This document shows, in pieces, positions 8,274 to 17,391 of a stretch of 64,000 bases of DNA. The notes beneath the pieces were generated by a model, which was not told the origin of the DNA, did no database searches, and saw nothing but the letters and a program-made list of their open reading frames with translations. Made by a program: the position numbers and the translations under genes. The stretch's first letter is position 1, and the number at the start of each line of letters is the position of its first letter. The stretch is from Algoriphagus aquimarinus (GTDB lineage Bacteria; Bacteroidota; Bacteroidia; Cytophagales; Cyclobacteriaceae), in the NCBI RefSeq assembly GCF_007997215.1, contig NZ_VORW01000006.1:123854-187853 (forward strand), given 5' to 3'.

Positions 8274-9656
8274 ATGCATAAAACAAAGATTTATTTTGTG
8301 GTTTTCCTTGCCTTGAATTTATTCAGGCTGGAGGCTGCAGCCCAAGAAGCTCCGCCTTTGGAGACACTACAACTCAATCTCAAGGAGACTTTGGAGTATG
8401 CCTTGGAAAATAATGTGGATGCGAAGAATTCCAGACTGGAAGTGATGGTTTCGCAGACTACCATAAAGGAAGAAACCGCCGCTGGTCTGCCCCAGGTGAA
8501 TGGTACGGTTGGGGTTAATTATAATCCACTGGTTCAGGTGGTGTTTTTGCCAAATGCGCCACCGTTCGGTGATCCTAGCAACCCTTCTGATGTGATTCCT
8601 GCTAGATTCGGCGTGAATTACTCCGCAAATGCTGGAGTGAATATGACTCAAATGATTTTTGACGGTTCATTTTTCGTGGGGTTACGAGCTGCTAAAACTT
8701 ACAAGGCTCTGACCGAGCTGAACAAAGTTAAAGTGGAAAATGATGTGATCGAGAACGTCAAGAAGGCATATTTTGGGGTTTTGGTAAATGCTGAAAGAAT
8801 CAAACTTTCTCAGGCTAACCTGACCAGAATTGACTCACTTTTGGAAGAAACCAAAGCCATGAATGAGGCGGGATTTTTGGAGAAAATAGAAGTTTCCAGA
8901 ATTCAGGTTCAGCGCAACAATACCTTTTCGCAATTGAAAAGAAGTATAACAGCTTATGAAATCTCGAAGCAACTTTTGAAAATTCAACTGGGACTACCCA
9001 AAAATTACGATATCGTAATCACGGAAACTCTTGCTGAATTGAATCCTGAAGAAGATCTCCTAAGACTTCAGAATATGGAACGCAGCAACCGTGTAGAAAT
9101 GGATCAGTTGAATACTAACATGGAATTAACTCAGCTGGATTTGAAGTATAACACTTCCCAATACATGCCCACTCTTGATCTCAATGCTAATTTCATTAGA
9201 TCAGGAGCTGGAGATTCGTTTAACACGCTTTTCAAATCATCAAATTGGTTTAGTTCTTCTATGATTGGTGTTTCTATGAACATCCCGATTTTCGATGGGC
9301 TAGCCAAGAGTGCTAGAATACAGCGAAACAGAATACAATTGCAACAGATGGAAAACCAAAAGTTCTATTTGGATGGCAATATTCAATTGGAGATTTTTCA
9401 GGCCCGACAAAATCTGGCAAATGATATGGAAGTTTTGGAAGTGCAAAAAGAGAGTATGGCGCTAGCAAAAGAGGTGTACGATATTTCCAAAATCAAATAC
9501 AATGAAGGTGTGGGCTCCAACTTGGAGGTTGTAGACGCTGATGCCGCTTTGATAGAATCAGAAATCAATTACCTGGGGGCTCTTTATGATGGCCTAATTT
9601 CCAAAGTGGATCTAGAAAAGGCGCTAGGGATCTTGAAAGAAGGTATCAACGACTAA
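8274..9656 (+). CDS. TolC-family outer-membrane efflux protein
   Basis: This 460-residue outer-membrane channel component belongs to the tripartite pump encoded here. Residues 1-23 are a signal peptide ending AAAQ. The mature protein shows two outer-membrane-efflux repeats, with family patterns such as LKETLEYALENNVDAKNSRLE near 35-55 and IKYNEGVGSNLEVVDADAAL near 405-425. The channel would connect through the adaptor at 9812 to the inner-membrane pump at 10950. A 155-bp gap containing a palindrome separates it from the adaptor gene, longer than the other gaps in the set. Substrate cannot be read from the sequence. Confidence 0.93.
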   Translation: MHKTKIYFVVFLALNLFRLEAAAQEAPPLETLQLNLKETLEYALENNVDAKNSRLEVMVSQTTIKEETAAGLPQVNGTVGVNYNPLVQVVFLPNAPPFGDPSNPSDVIPARFGVNYSANAGVNMTQMIFDGSFFVGLRAAKTYKALTELNKVKVENDVIENVKKAYFGVLVNAERIKLSQANLTRIDSLLEETKAMNEAGFLEKIEVSRIQVQRNNTFSQLKRSITAYEISKQLLKIQLGLPKNYDIVITETLAELNPEEDLLRLQNMERSNRVEMDQLNTNMELTQLDLKYNTSQYMPTLDLNANFIRSGAGDSFNTLFKSSNWFSSSMIGVSMNIPIFDGLAKSARIQRNRIQLQQMENQKFYLDGNIQLEIFQARQNLANDMEVLEVQKESMALAKEVYDISKIKYNEGVGSNLEVVDADAALIESEINYLGALYDGLISKVDLEKALGILKEGIND

Positions 9657-9765
9657 TCCAACATTTCCTTTTCAAAAAGGGAAGTATTTAAAAACGACAA
9701 TATCAATAAATCATGAAATCGAGCAACACCAAACCGTCCCACATCGGGATAATATGCGAGATTTC

Positions 9766-9783
9766 TCCCGATAGCTATCGGGA
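9766..9783. repeat. Perfect 18-bp palindrome in the TolC-adaptor gap
   Basis: TCCCGATAGCTATCGGGA is a perfect palindrome, preceded by GTCCCACATCGGGAT at about 9736-9750. It lies inside the pump operon. There is no T tract right after it, so it looks more like a dispersed palindromic repeat or an mRNA hairpin than a terminator. It might lower pump expression relative to TetR and TolC. Confidence 0.55.
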
Positions 9784-9811
9784 TGGCCTTTAAAAGTAAA
9801 ATTATAATCAT

Positions 9812-10945
9812 ATGAGAGCACTATATAAATTTTTACCCCTGATTGCACTTTCCTTGGTCGCTATTTCCTGTGCTACTGAAGATGGAGTGGAGGCGAAAAA
9901 AGCCGAGTTGGAAGAACTCAAAACCACATCCAACGAAATCAATAGTCAGATTAAGGAATTGGAAGCTCAGTTGGTCAAACTTGATCCTGAGTTTGCCAAG
10001 CAAAACCACAAGTCAATCCTGATAACCACAGCTAAGGCTAAGAGAGGAAGATTTGAGCACTATGTAGAGGTGACTGGATCTGTACTTTCGAAGAAAAATG
10101 TGAGCATCAGTGCCGAGACTTCAGGAAGAATTCTGGAAGTGCCAGCAATCGAAGGCATGAGAGTAGCCAAAGGGCAGGTATTGGCGAAAATTGACACTGA
10201 ATCTATCCAACGCGCTATCGAAGAGCTAGAGAACACCATGGATCTAGCGAATACTTTATTTGAAAAGCAGGAGCGTCTTTGGAAGCAGCAGATCGGTACC
10301 GAGGTGCAGTATCTGGAAGCCAAAAACAGAAAAGAAGGCTTAGAGAGAAATCTTGCTACTGCCAAAACTGAGCTTGCAAAAGGAGTGATTCGTGCGCCTT
10401 TCGCTGGAACAATAGAAACTGTGCAGGTGAGATTGGGAGAGTTAGTTCAGCCAGGTGCACTTATGTTTCAGTTTGTTGGAGAAAGTGATTTGTTTATTGA
10501 AGCAGATATTTCTGAGTCCTATGTAGGAGTTCTAGGAAAAGGGGATTCAGTAGATGTGAGATTCCCTTCCATCAATCAGGATATACAGACTAAGGTATCT
10601 GCTGTGGGTGCGATCATCAATCCAAACAACAGGACCTTCAAAGTAGAGGTGTATCTTCCAAAGATCCCTATGGTGAAGCCGAATATGATTTCTGTTCTGA
10701 AGATTCAGGATTACGAGCAAAATGATGCGGTCACTGTACCAAGCCACTTGGTTCTTAGTGATAACAGGGGTGACTACCTATTTGTAGTAGTGGATGGCAT
10801 CGCCAAGAAAAAATATGTGGAAAGAGGAAAGACCTTTGATCAGGAAACTGAAATTTTGAAAGGTTTGGAAGGAAACGAAGTTTTGGTGGACAAAGGCTTC
10901 CGTGAAGTAGGAGATAATTTCAACGTGAATATAGCTCAGCAGTAA
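9812..10945 (+). CDS. RND efflux periplasmic adaptor (membrane fusion protein), lipoprotein
   Basis: This 377-residue adaptor is anchored by a lipid: the lipobox LVAISC ends at about residue 20. A coiled-coil stretch follows (residues 28-55, KAELEELKTTSNEINSQIKELEAQL). Then come a barrel-sandwich hybrid (ISAETSGRILEVPAIEGMRVAKGQVL), a short alpha-hairpin and beta-barrel domains. It bridges the RND pump, which begins 4 bp after its stop, and the TolC-like protein. The early coiled coil before the lipoyl-like domain is a noticeable N-terminal extension. Family membership is clear; substrate is unknown. Confidence 0.93.
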   Translation: MRALYKFLPLIALSLVAISCATEDGVEAKKAELEELKTTSNEINSQIKELEAQLVKLDPEFAKQNHKSILITTAKAKRGRFEHYVEVTGSVLSKKNVSISAETSGRILEVPAIEGMRVAKGQVLAKIDTESIQRAIEELENTMDLANTLFEKQERLWKQQIGTEVQYLEAKNRKEGLERNLATAKTELAKGVIRAPFAGTIETVQVRLGELVQPGALMFQFVGESDLFIEADISESYVGVLGKGDSVDVRFPSINQDIQTKVSAVGAIINPNNRTFKVEVYLPKIPMVKPNMISVLKIQDYEQNDAVTVPSHLVLSDNRGDYLFVVVDGIAKKKYVERGKTFDQETEILKGLEGNEVLVDKGFREVGDNFNVNIAQQ

Positions 10946-10949
10946 TAAG

Positions 10950-13900
10950 ATGGCGGAAAATAAAAAACCAATAAAAACACGCGAGTTCGGATTATCCAGC
11001 ATGTCGGTGGATAATTCCACCTCAGTGGTGATTCTTACGCTGATAATTACTTTCCTTGGTTTGAGCGCTTATCGCAATATGCCTAAGGAGAGCTTTCCTG
11101 AGATTGTAATCCCTACGGTGTATGTAGGAACTCCCTATCCTGGTAACTCACCAGTGGATATGGAGAATTTGATCACAAGACCTATAGAGAAAGAGCTGAA
11201 GTCTCTGAACGACGTGAAGGATATTACTTCTACATCTGTTCAGGATTTCTCTTCTATTGTCGTAGAATTTAATCCTGGTGTGGAAATTTCCAAAGCTATT
11301 CAGGATGTAAAGGATGCGGTAGATAAATCGAAAAGTGAATTGCCTTCTGATCTGGATCAGGATCCCAATGTATTGGAAGTGAATACATCTGATTTCCCGA
11401 TTATGAATGTTAATATCTCGGGCGACTATTCTGAGGCAGAACTGAAGAAGTTCGGAGAATATCTGGAGGACGAGATAGAGAAACTTCCTGAAATATCAAA
11501 AGCAGACCTAGCCGGAACAGTAGAAAGAGAGATTCAGATCAATGCAGATCCATACAAAATGGAATCTGTAGGTGTGAGTTTCAACGATATCGCATCAGCA
11601 ATTCAATCGGAAAACGTAACAATTTCAGGGGGTAATATTCGGTCTGGAGATTTCCAGCGTACACTTCGTGTGGACGGCGAATTCACAGACCCTATGGAGA
11701 TTCTGGATATCATCGTCAAGACGGATAATCAGAAAATCGTTTATGTGCGAGATGTAGCAGAGGTAAAGGACACCTATAAGGAGAGAAGTAGTTACGCAAG
11801 AAATAAAAATCTACCAGTAGTAACCATTAGTGTAGTGAAGCGAAGTGGAGAGAATTTGCTCTATGCTGCGGATAAAATCAAGGAGATAATCGAAAAAACC
11901 AAAGCAAACAGATTTCCTCCGGACCTTGAAATTAGCATCACCAATGACCAGTCTAAGGCAACCAGACTTCAAGTAAGTGACCTTGAAAACTCTATCATTT
12001 TTGGGGTGATTCTAGTGGTGTTGGTATTGATGTTTTTCCTAGGGTTTAGAAATGCACTTTTTGTGGGGATTGCAATTCCGCTTTCCATGTTCATTTCATT
12101 CCTGATTTTGAATGCCTTTGGGATTACACTGAACCTAATGGTGCTTTTCTCTTTGATTCTAGCACTGGGAATGCTCGTGGATAACGGTATCGTGGTGGTA
12201 GAGAATATCTATCGATTGATGTCCGAAGGTAAGAGTGCTGTGCAGGCAGCAAAAGAAGGTGTAGGAGAAGTGGCTTGGCCAATTATTACATCTACTGCTA
12301 CTACACTTGCAGCTTTCCTACCTCTGGCTTTCTGGCAAGGTACAGTTGGGGAGTTTATGAAATTCCTCCCAATCACGTTGATTATCGTGCTTTCTTCTTC
12401 GCTCTTTGTAGCCTTGGTGATCAATCCAGTGTTGACTGCCCTTTTCATGAAGGTAGAAGATATAAGTAAGGACAAACCAAAGCAGAAATCTATTATTGTA
12501 GCGGGTGTATTGTTGATTCTATCGGCGTTATTTTATCTGATTGGATGGACAGCTTTTGGTTCACTGATGTTAATTGCTTGCGTATTAACTGTTTTCAATA
12601 TTTTCGTCCTCAGAAAAGCTATTCGTTGGTTCCAGAGCGTGTTTTTGGTCAATATGGAGAACATGTATGAGTCTACTTTGACCTACGCTCTGAATGGGAA
12701 AAAGCCTTATGGATTTCTTGGTGGTACGGTGATTTTGCTTGTGCTATCCCTACTTCTTTTGTATGTAAGAGCCCCACAGGTACTGTTCTTTCCGGACAAC
12801 CAACCGCAGTTGATTAATGTATTCATTGAGTTTCCAATCGGAACAGATATAGAAGCGACAAACGAATTTGTCGATGGTATGGAAGATGAGCTCATGGTCG
12901 CTTTGGAAGATTACACCGGTGTTTTAGAGTCAGTAATCTCTCTAGTGGGTGAAGGTACTGGTGATCCTATGGAAGGACCGAGTAATCAGCCTACTCCACA
13001 TAAAGCTAAAATCACAATCGGATTTGTCGATTATATTGACAGACAGGGTGTCAATACCAATGGAGCGATGGAAGTAATTCGTGACTTGGCAGAGAAATAT
13101 CCAGGAGTGTTGGTGACTGTAGATAAGCAAAGAAATGGACCTCCGGTAGGCATGGCTATCAATTTGGAATTTGCTGGTGAGGACTACGATCAGTTGATTG
13201 CATTTGTAAATAAAACAAAGGAGTACTTGAATGATCAAAATGTACCTGGAGTAGAAGAATTGAAGTCCGATTTATCACTGGGTAACCCTGAGGTGATCTT
13301 GAATATTGATAGGGATAAGGCCAGAAGATTTGGGCTTTCTACCTCAGAAATAGCAACTGATCTTCGTACTGCGCTTTTTGGTTTGGAAGTTTCCAAATAC
13401 AAAGAGGGTGAGGATGATTATCCTATACAATTGAGGTTAAAAGAAGGTTTTAGATATGATATCAATACCTTGGTCAATAAGAAAATCGGTTTCAGAGATA
13501 AGTTTGGAGATAAGCGAGAAGTACCTATCTCAGCTGTGGCTGATGTGAAATATGGTTCCACCTATGGCTCTGTGAAGAGAAAGGATTTGGAAAAGGCAGT
13601 TACTATCTATTCCAATGTGCTGGATGGCTTCAATGCAACTGAAGTAAATACTCAAATACAGGCAGCTCTTGAGTATTACGAAGTGCCGGATGGTATCTCT
13701 GTGAAATACACCGGCGAGCAAGAAGAGCAGCAGAAATCTATGGAATTTCTCGTTGGTGCTTTGGGTATCGCAGTTTCCTTGATTTTCCTAATTATCGTAG
13801 CTCAGTTTAACTCAGTTACAACTCCATTTATCATCATGGCTTCCGTAGTCCTGAGTACCATTGGAGTATTCTTAGGGCTTGTGATTTTCAATATGGATTT

Positions 13901-14354
13901 CGTCATCATTATGACGGGTATTGGTATTATCTCCCTTGCTGGTGTAGTGGTAAACAATGCGATTGTACTGATTGATTACACCGATCTAGTTCGTGAGCGC
14001 AAAAGAGATGAGCTGGACATGGGGCCAAAGGATCATTTGCCGTTCCCACTTATGATTGCAAGTATAGTAGAAGCAGGAAAAACCAGATTAAGACCAGTAT
14101 TGCTTACAGCGATTACTACTGTACTTGGATTGATCCCTTTAGCTATTGGTATGAACATCAATTTTGGAACATTGCTTACTTCTTTTGACCCTCAATTCTA
14201 CGTGGGAGGAGACAATGCAGCTTTCTGGGGACCGATGGCTTGGACGGTAATATTTGGGTTAACCTTTGCAACCTTCCTTACGTTAGTTATCGTACCAGTC
14301 ATGTATTTGTTGGCAGATAAACTCAACATGAGAATCAGCAAACTTAAATCTTGA
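10950..14354 (+). CDS. HAE1-type RND efflux pump, inner-membrane subunit
   Basis: This 1134-residue proton-driven exporter has two groups of transmembrane segments, at about 25-45 plus 350-540, and 590-610 plus 930-1120. Two large periplasmic loops form the porter and docking domains. TM4 reads LGMLVDNGIVVVENI, so it has one of the paired aspartates of AcrB-type pumps and Asn at the second position, a pattern seen in some HAE1 subfamilies. A loop near residues 1015-1030 (ERKRDELDMGPKDHLPF) is longer than in AcrB. It follows the adaptor gene by 4 bp and is followed by a strong terminator. It likely exports hydrophobic compounds under TetR control. Confidence 0.95.
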   Translation: MAENKKPIKTREFGLSSMSVDNSTSVVILTLIITFLGLSAYRNMPKESFPEIVIPTVYVGTPYPGNSPVDMENLITRPIEKELKSLNDVKDITSTSVQDFSSIVVEFNPGVEISKAIQDVKDAVDKSKSELPSDLDQDPNVLEVNTSDFPIMNVNISGDYSEAELKKFGEYLEDEIEKLPEISKADLAGTVEREIQINADPYKMESVGVSFNDIASAIQSENVTISGGNIRSGDFQRTLRVDGEFTDPMEILDIIVKTDNQKIVYVRDVAEVKDTYKERSSYARNKNLPVVTISVVKRSGENLLYAADKIKEIIEKTKANRFPPDLEISITNDQSKATRLQVSDLENSIIFGVILVVLVLMFFLGFRNALFVGIAIPLSMFISFLILNAFGITLNLMVLFSLILALGMLVDNGIVVVENIYRLMSEGKSAVQAAKEGVGEVAWPIITSTATTLAAFLPLAFWQGTVGEFMKFLPITLIIVLSSSLFVALVINPVLTALFMKVEDISKDKPKQKSIIVAGVLLILSALFYLIGWTAFGSLMLIACVLTVFNIFVLRKAIRWFQSVFLVNMENMYESTLTYALNGKKPYGFLGGTVILLVLSLLLLYVRAPQVLFFPDNQPQLINVFIEFPIGTDIEATNEFVDGMEDELMVALEDYTGVLESVISLVGEGTGDPMEGPSNQPTPHKAKITIGFVDYIDRQGVNTNGAMEVIRDLAEKYPGVLVTVDKQRNGPPVGMAINLEFAGEDYDQLIAFVNKTKEYLNDQNVPGVEELKSDLSLGNPEVILNIDRDKARRFGLSTSEIATDLRTALFGLEVSKYKEGEDDYPIQLRLKEGFRYDINTLVNKKIGFRDKFGDKREVPISAVADVKYGSTYGSVKRKDLEKAVTIYSNVLDGFNATEVNTQIQAALEYYEVPDGISVKYTGEQEEQQKSMEFLVGALGIAVSLIFLIIVAQFNSVTTPFIIMASVVLSTIGVFLGLVIFNMDFVIIMTGIGIISLAGVVVNNAIVLIDYTDLVRERKRDELDMGPKDHLPFPLMIASIVEAGKTRLRPVLLTAITTVLGLIPLAIGMNINFGTLLTSFDPQFYVGGDNAAFWGPMAWTVIFGLTFATFLTLVIVPVMYLLADKLNMRISKLKS

Positions 14355-14383
14355 TTGGATTAAGGTTGGTGGTTTTTTTTGTT

Positions 14384-14416
14384 AAAACCTCTGGGGCAAT
14401 GTCTCAGAGGTTTTTT
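14384..14416 (+). terminator. Terminator of the TetR-RND operon
   Basis: Arms AAAACCTCTG (14384-14393) and CAGAGGTTTT (14405-14414) are followed by a T run. It lies 30 bp after the pump stop. The UpxY gene downstream is therefore probably transcribed separately. Confidence 0.85.
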
Positions 14417-14490
14417 ACTTTATATAAGGGCGCTTTTTCCTTTCAAGCATGGAATTTGTAAGTTCGCCATCCCGAAATTATTCGAGTAAA

Positions 14491-14991
14491 ATGGAAGAAT
14501 TAAAGTGGTATGTGATGTACACAGCTTCTCGATCTGAGAAAAAAGTGGCTGATCGATTGAAAGAAAGAGGCTTGGATGTGTACTTGCCTATGATCGAAGA
14601 ATTGCGCCAATGGTCAGATCGTAAGAAGAAAGTACAACGAGCCATGTTCAACGGCTATGTTTTTGTGAAGACTCATCGGAATCAACTTTGGGAGTGCCTA
14701 CAGGTGCCGGGAGCAGTGAAATTCGTCCATTTTTCAGGACAGCACGCCACTATCAGAGAAGAAGATCTGGATATCATCAAGCGAGTGATTGAGACAGGTG
14801 TAGGAGTAGAATCCGACGGATCCACTATAGACCCTGGGGAGAAGGTGAACGTAATAGGCGGACCACTTCAGAATATGAGCGGTGAAGTCATTGAGAAAGG
14901 CAATAAGGATTATTTCATGATTCGAATTCCCGGTATTTACCAAAACCTATTGATCAACATACCAAGGAAATTTCTGGAGGTTACCAATTGA
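14491..14991 (+). CDS. UpxY/RfaH-type NusG paralogue (antitermination factor)
   Basis: This protein of about 166 residues binds elongating RNA polymerase. The NGN domain runs from WYVMYTASRSEKKVADRL (residue 6 on) through FNGYVFVKT to about residue 105. A KOW-like segment (DPGEKVNVIGGPLQNMSGEVIEKGN) lies near 120-147. I prefer the ATG at 14491 because NGN proteins start just before the WYV strand; an in-frame ATG at 14449 would add 14 unconserved residues. Such paralogues usually head capsule or exopolysaccharide clusters and let transcription run through them. Here the next gene is convergent and a strong terminator follows at once, so its target operon lies elsewhere. Confidence 0.88.
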   Translation: MEELKWYVMYTASRSEKKVADRLKERGLDVYLPMIEELRQWSDRKKKVQRAMFNGYVFVKTHRNQLWECLQVPGAVKFVHFSGQHATIREEDLDIIKRVIETGVGVESDGSTIDPGEKVNVIGGPLQNMSGEVIEKGNKDYFMIRIPGIYQNLLINIPRKFLEVTN

Positions 14992-14994
14992 AAA

Positions 14995-15031
14995 ACAAAG
15001 AGCCATCCCGACTCTCGGGATGGCTCTTTGT
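14995..15031. terminator. Bidirectional terminator between convergent genes
   Basis: A 17-bp perfect inverted repeat has arms ACAAAGAGCCATCCCGA (14995-15011) and its complement (15015-15031), with loop CTC and T-rich flanks. It serves the UpxY gene from the left and the outer-membrane protein gene from the right. Its core CATCCCGA...TCGGGATG echoes the palindrome at 9766. Confidence 0.9.
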
Positions 15032-15054
15032 TTTATTGATATTAGGTATGAATC

Positions 15055-15756
15055 TTAATCTTTATTGCTAAAGAAATACCTTCTGTAAACAACTTGTGCC
15101 TGGCCTAGGTGATCTCCAAATCTGTTGAAGTCAACATTTCCATCTAAATTATCAGTAAAGGTCATCATTAAGGAGCCTTCCAGTGCGATATCTGAAAATG
15201 GACCAATGGAATAGCTTAAGCCTGCTCGGATTGGAACATAGCCCGTTGTAATGGTATGATGAGTAGGTATCTCATCTCTATCAAAGGTTTTTGTTTGTTC
15301 TGTGCTGGCGTGCATTACTCCTAGTCCTACGCCTCCGTAAAAATTGAATAGACTTCTGTTCATATGGTTGCCGAAGGGAACTACATACATACTGGGCATC
15401 AAGTCAAAATAATAGACAGGTCCAGATACGGTGAAGGCTGAGTGTTTCTCAAACCATAAACCTGTAATGTTGGGAGTTGGATTGCCGCCACTCGATATCC
15501 ACTGCATACCAGCAGAGGCTCTCAAATCAAATCTATCATTAAGTCTCTTAATTAATGAGGCGGTAACTGAAGGTTTGACTTCAAAATGGAAGGTGCTGTA
15601 TTGCCCTCCATTATCCATGTAAGCCATAGCAGGTCCTACACCAATGCTGAAGATATTGTCTCGGGATTGTTTCTCTTTATAGAAACTCTGAGCAGACAAA
15701 TTCATGCTTCCAAAAAGTAAGCAAACTAAGATGAGAAGTTGGGATTTTCTTGACAT
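15055..15756 (-). CDS. Outer-membrane beta-barrel protein, function unknown
   Basis: This 233-residue protein has a signal peptide (residues 1-22, ending LSAQ). Alternating hydrophobic and aromatic strands follow, and it ends QVVYRRYFF near the C-terminus, which fits a small outer-membrane beta-barrel of the porin/OmpW-like kind. Glycine-rich turns (FSIGVGPAMAY, FYGGVGLGVMHA) support the barrel reading. No enzymatic motif is present. It appears monocistronic, closed by the shared terminator at 14995-15031. The exact family cannot be fixed from sequence reading alone. Confidence 0.7.
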   Translation of the reverse strand: MSRKSQLLILVCLLFGSMNLSAQSFYKEKQSRDNIFSIGVGPAMAYMDNGGQYSTFHFEVKPSVTASLIKRLNDRFDLRASAGMQWISSGGNPTPNITGLWFEKHSAFTVSGPVYYFDLMPSMYVVPFGNHMNRSLFNFYGGVGLGVMHASTEQTKTFDRDEIPTHHTITTGYVPIRAGLSYSIGPFSDIALEGSLMMTFTDNLDGNVDFNRFGDHLGQAQVVYRRYFFSNKD

Positions 15757-15893
15757 AACGGTAGAGCCTAAAAAGGAAAATTAACCTCAGGGTAAGACTT
15801 GTTTGCAAATTTTGCAACAAATATGCCAATCGCCTGCTTGGAATTATATTTAAAACAGAAAAATACGAGAATTAGTATAATTGAGTTAAAAAA

Positions 15894-16082
15894 TCAAGCG
15901 CCCTCAAAAGCCTTTTTAATATCTTCTTCGGTGATTTTTAGCTTACTTCTGCAGGCTTTTACCAGCTCTGCGGCTTCTTTTACCAACTCAGAAAGTTCGT
16001 CTACACTTTTCTTTCCTTCTTCAAGTTCTGCCAGAATTGTCTCCAATCGGCTCATTGCTTCGTTGTACTTTAATTCACTCAT
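15894..16082 (-). CDS. xseB: Exodeoxyribonuclease VII small subunit
   Basis: This 62-residue helical protein has the XseB pattern YNEAMSRLETILAELEEGKKSVDELSELVKEAAEL. Several copies wrap the large subunit to form the nuclease that degrades single-stranded DNA. Its ATG overlaps the xseA stop by 4 bp (ATGA), so the subunits are translationally coupled. Length is at the short end of normal for the family. Confidence 0.93.
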   Translation of the reverse strand: MSELKYNEAMSRLETILAELEEGKKSVDELSELVKEAAELVKACRSKLKITEEDIKKAFEGA

Positions 16083-17389
16083 TTTTCCTCAATTTGTGTA
16101 ATAGTGCTACTGATTTTTTGCTTGGAAGTATGCGTCTGCAATTCATCTCCAAGTTGGATTTTTGCATCATTGATAGGCTTACCGTTCATTTCCGTTCGGG
16201 TATAGCCTCTTGCTAATATAGTCTCAGGATTCAACTGTCGCAGAAGTATTTCCTTGGAGTCTAGACTCTGTTTTTGTTTCTGCAAAAAGCTATCTAATCC
16301 CCGAATCATATTTTTCTCGAAGGAAGCCAAACTATTCTCCTGAATCTGTAGGATGTTTTTGCTCGAAATTCGAATTCTACTGATTGAGGAATTCAATTTC
16401 TCAGCTTCAAGCTTCAAACGGCTTTCTGAAAATGCTTTTACCTGATGAGCGATTTGCTGAATTCTGGTTTGTTCCTCGCTGATTTTCTGGCGAGTAGCGC
16501 GATCTAATCTTAGCATTGCTAATCCTAGATTTTCTTCGAATTCTCTAAAACCAGAAAGTAGAAATTCTGCCACCGCTGTAGGTGTCTTCAGTTTGGTATG
16601 CGCCACCAAATCGGCTATGCTTTCATCACGCTCATGTCCAATTCCTGTAAGAACGGGCAAGGAGAAATTTGCGATTTTGGCTGCAAGCCTATAATCATCA
16701 AAGCAATCCAAATCCAACTGGGCTCCACCGCCACGTATCATGACCACCGCCTCAATTCCCAAATCATCTTTTACAGCTTCTATCTGCTCCAGACTTCTGG
16801 TCAAGGAGGCTACGGCTTCATTTCCCTGCATCATAGAAGGGAACAGTTTATGGTAAACTTGATAACCGTACCCGTTATTTTCTAATTGATTGACAAAGTC
16901 ACCATAGCCTGCCGCAGTTGGGCTGCTTATGATGGCGATTTTCTGGATAACTGCAGGAAGTAGATGCCTGGCGTTAAGGCGAAGTAAACCCTCTCTAGTC
17001 AGTCTATCGATGGTTTCTTGACGAACTCTTGCTCTTTCTCCCAAGGAAAAAGAAGGGTCAATATCTTTAACATTAATGCTCAGACCATATACAGGATGGA
17101 AGTTGACTGCCACTTGGGCAAGCACTTTCATACCATTCTTGATGCTGGATCCAGTAATGGATTCAAATCTCGCCGCCACAGCTCTATAGGCAAAGGACCA
17201 AAGATTGGCCTTTATCTTTGCTTGGACGGTGTTTCCTTCCTTTTCTACCAATTCAAAATAGGCATGTCCCTGAGGAGCCTGACGGAAGTCTGCAATTTCT
17301 CCGATTACCCAAATTACCGGATCAAGTTCCGTCTCTAGGGCTTGTTGGATTAGCCTATTGAGTTCAGATATCGATCGGGCATTTTGCAT
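16079..17389 (-). CDS. xseA: Exodeoxyribonuclease VII large subunit
   Basis: This 436-residue catalytic subunit has an N-terminal OB fold (about residues 15-110: VIWVIGEIADFRQAPQGHAYFELVEK). The nuclease core carries IISSPTAAGYGDF, MIRGGGAQLDLDCFDD and TGIGHERDESIADLVA. Long coiled-coil helices (about 285-395) come next, and the terminal pattern RGYTRTEMNG closes the protein. It degrades single-stranded DNA from either end in repair. It starts 2 bp after the dapA stop and overlaps xseB, giving a compact dapA-xseA-xseB unit. Confidence 0.96.
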   Translation of the reverse strand: MQNARSISELNRLIQQALETELDPVIWVIGEIADFRQAPQGHAYFELVEKEGNTVQAKIKANLWSFAYRAVAARFESITGSSIKNGMKVLAQVAVNFHPVYGLSINVKDIDPSFSLGERARVRQETIDRLTREGLLRLNARHLLPAVIQKIAIISSPTAAGYGDFVNQLENNGYGYQVYHKLFPSMMQGNEAVASLTRSLEQIEAVKDDLGIEAVVMIRGGGAQLDLDCFDDYRLAAKIANFSLPVLTGIGHERDESIADLVAHTKLKTPTAVAEFLLSGFREFEENLGLAMLRLDRATRQKISEEQTRIQQIAHQVKAFSESRLKLEAEKLNSSISRIRISSKNILQIQENSLASFEKNMIRGLDSFLQKQKQSLDSKEILLRQLNPETILARGYTRTEMNGKPINDAKIQLGDELQTHTSKQKISSTITQIEEK

Positions 17390-17391
17390 AC

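Noticed and set aside
9766..9783. Palindrome in the pump operon as a TetR operator
   Set aside because: It lies 1.5 kb downstream of the TetR gene and shares its core with the terminator at 14995, so a dispersed palindromic repeat is more likely than the regulator's site.
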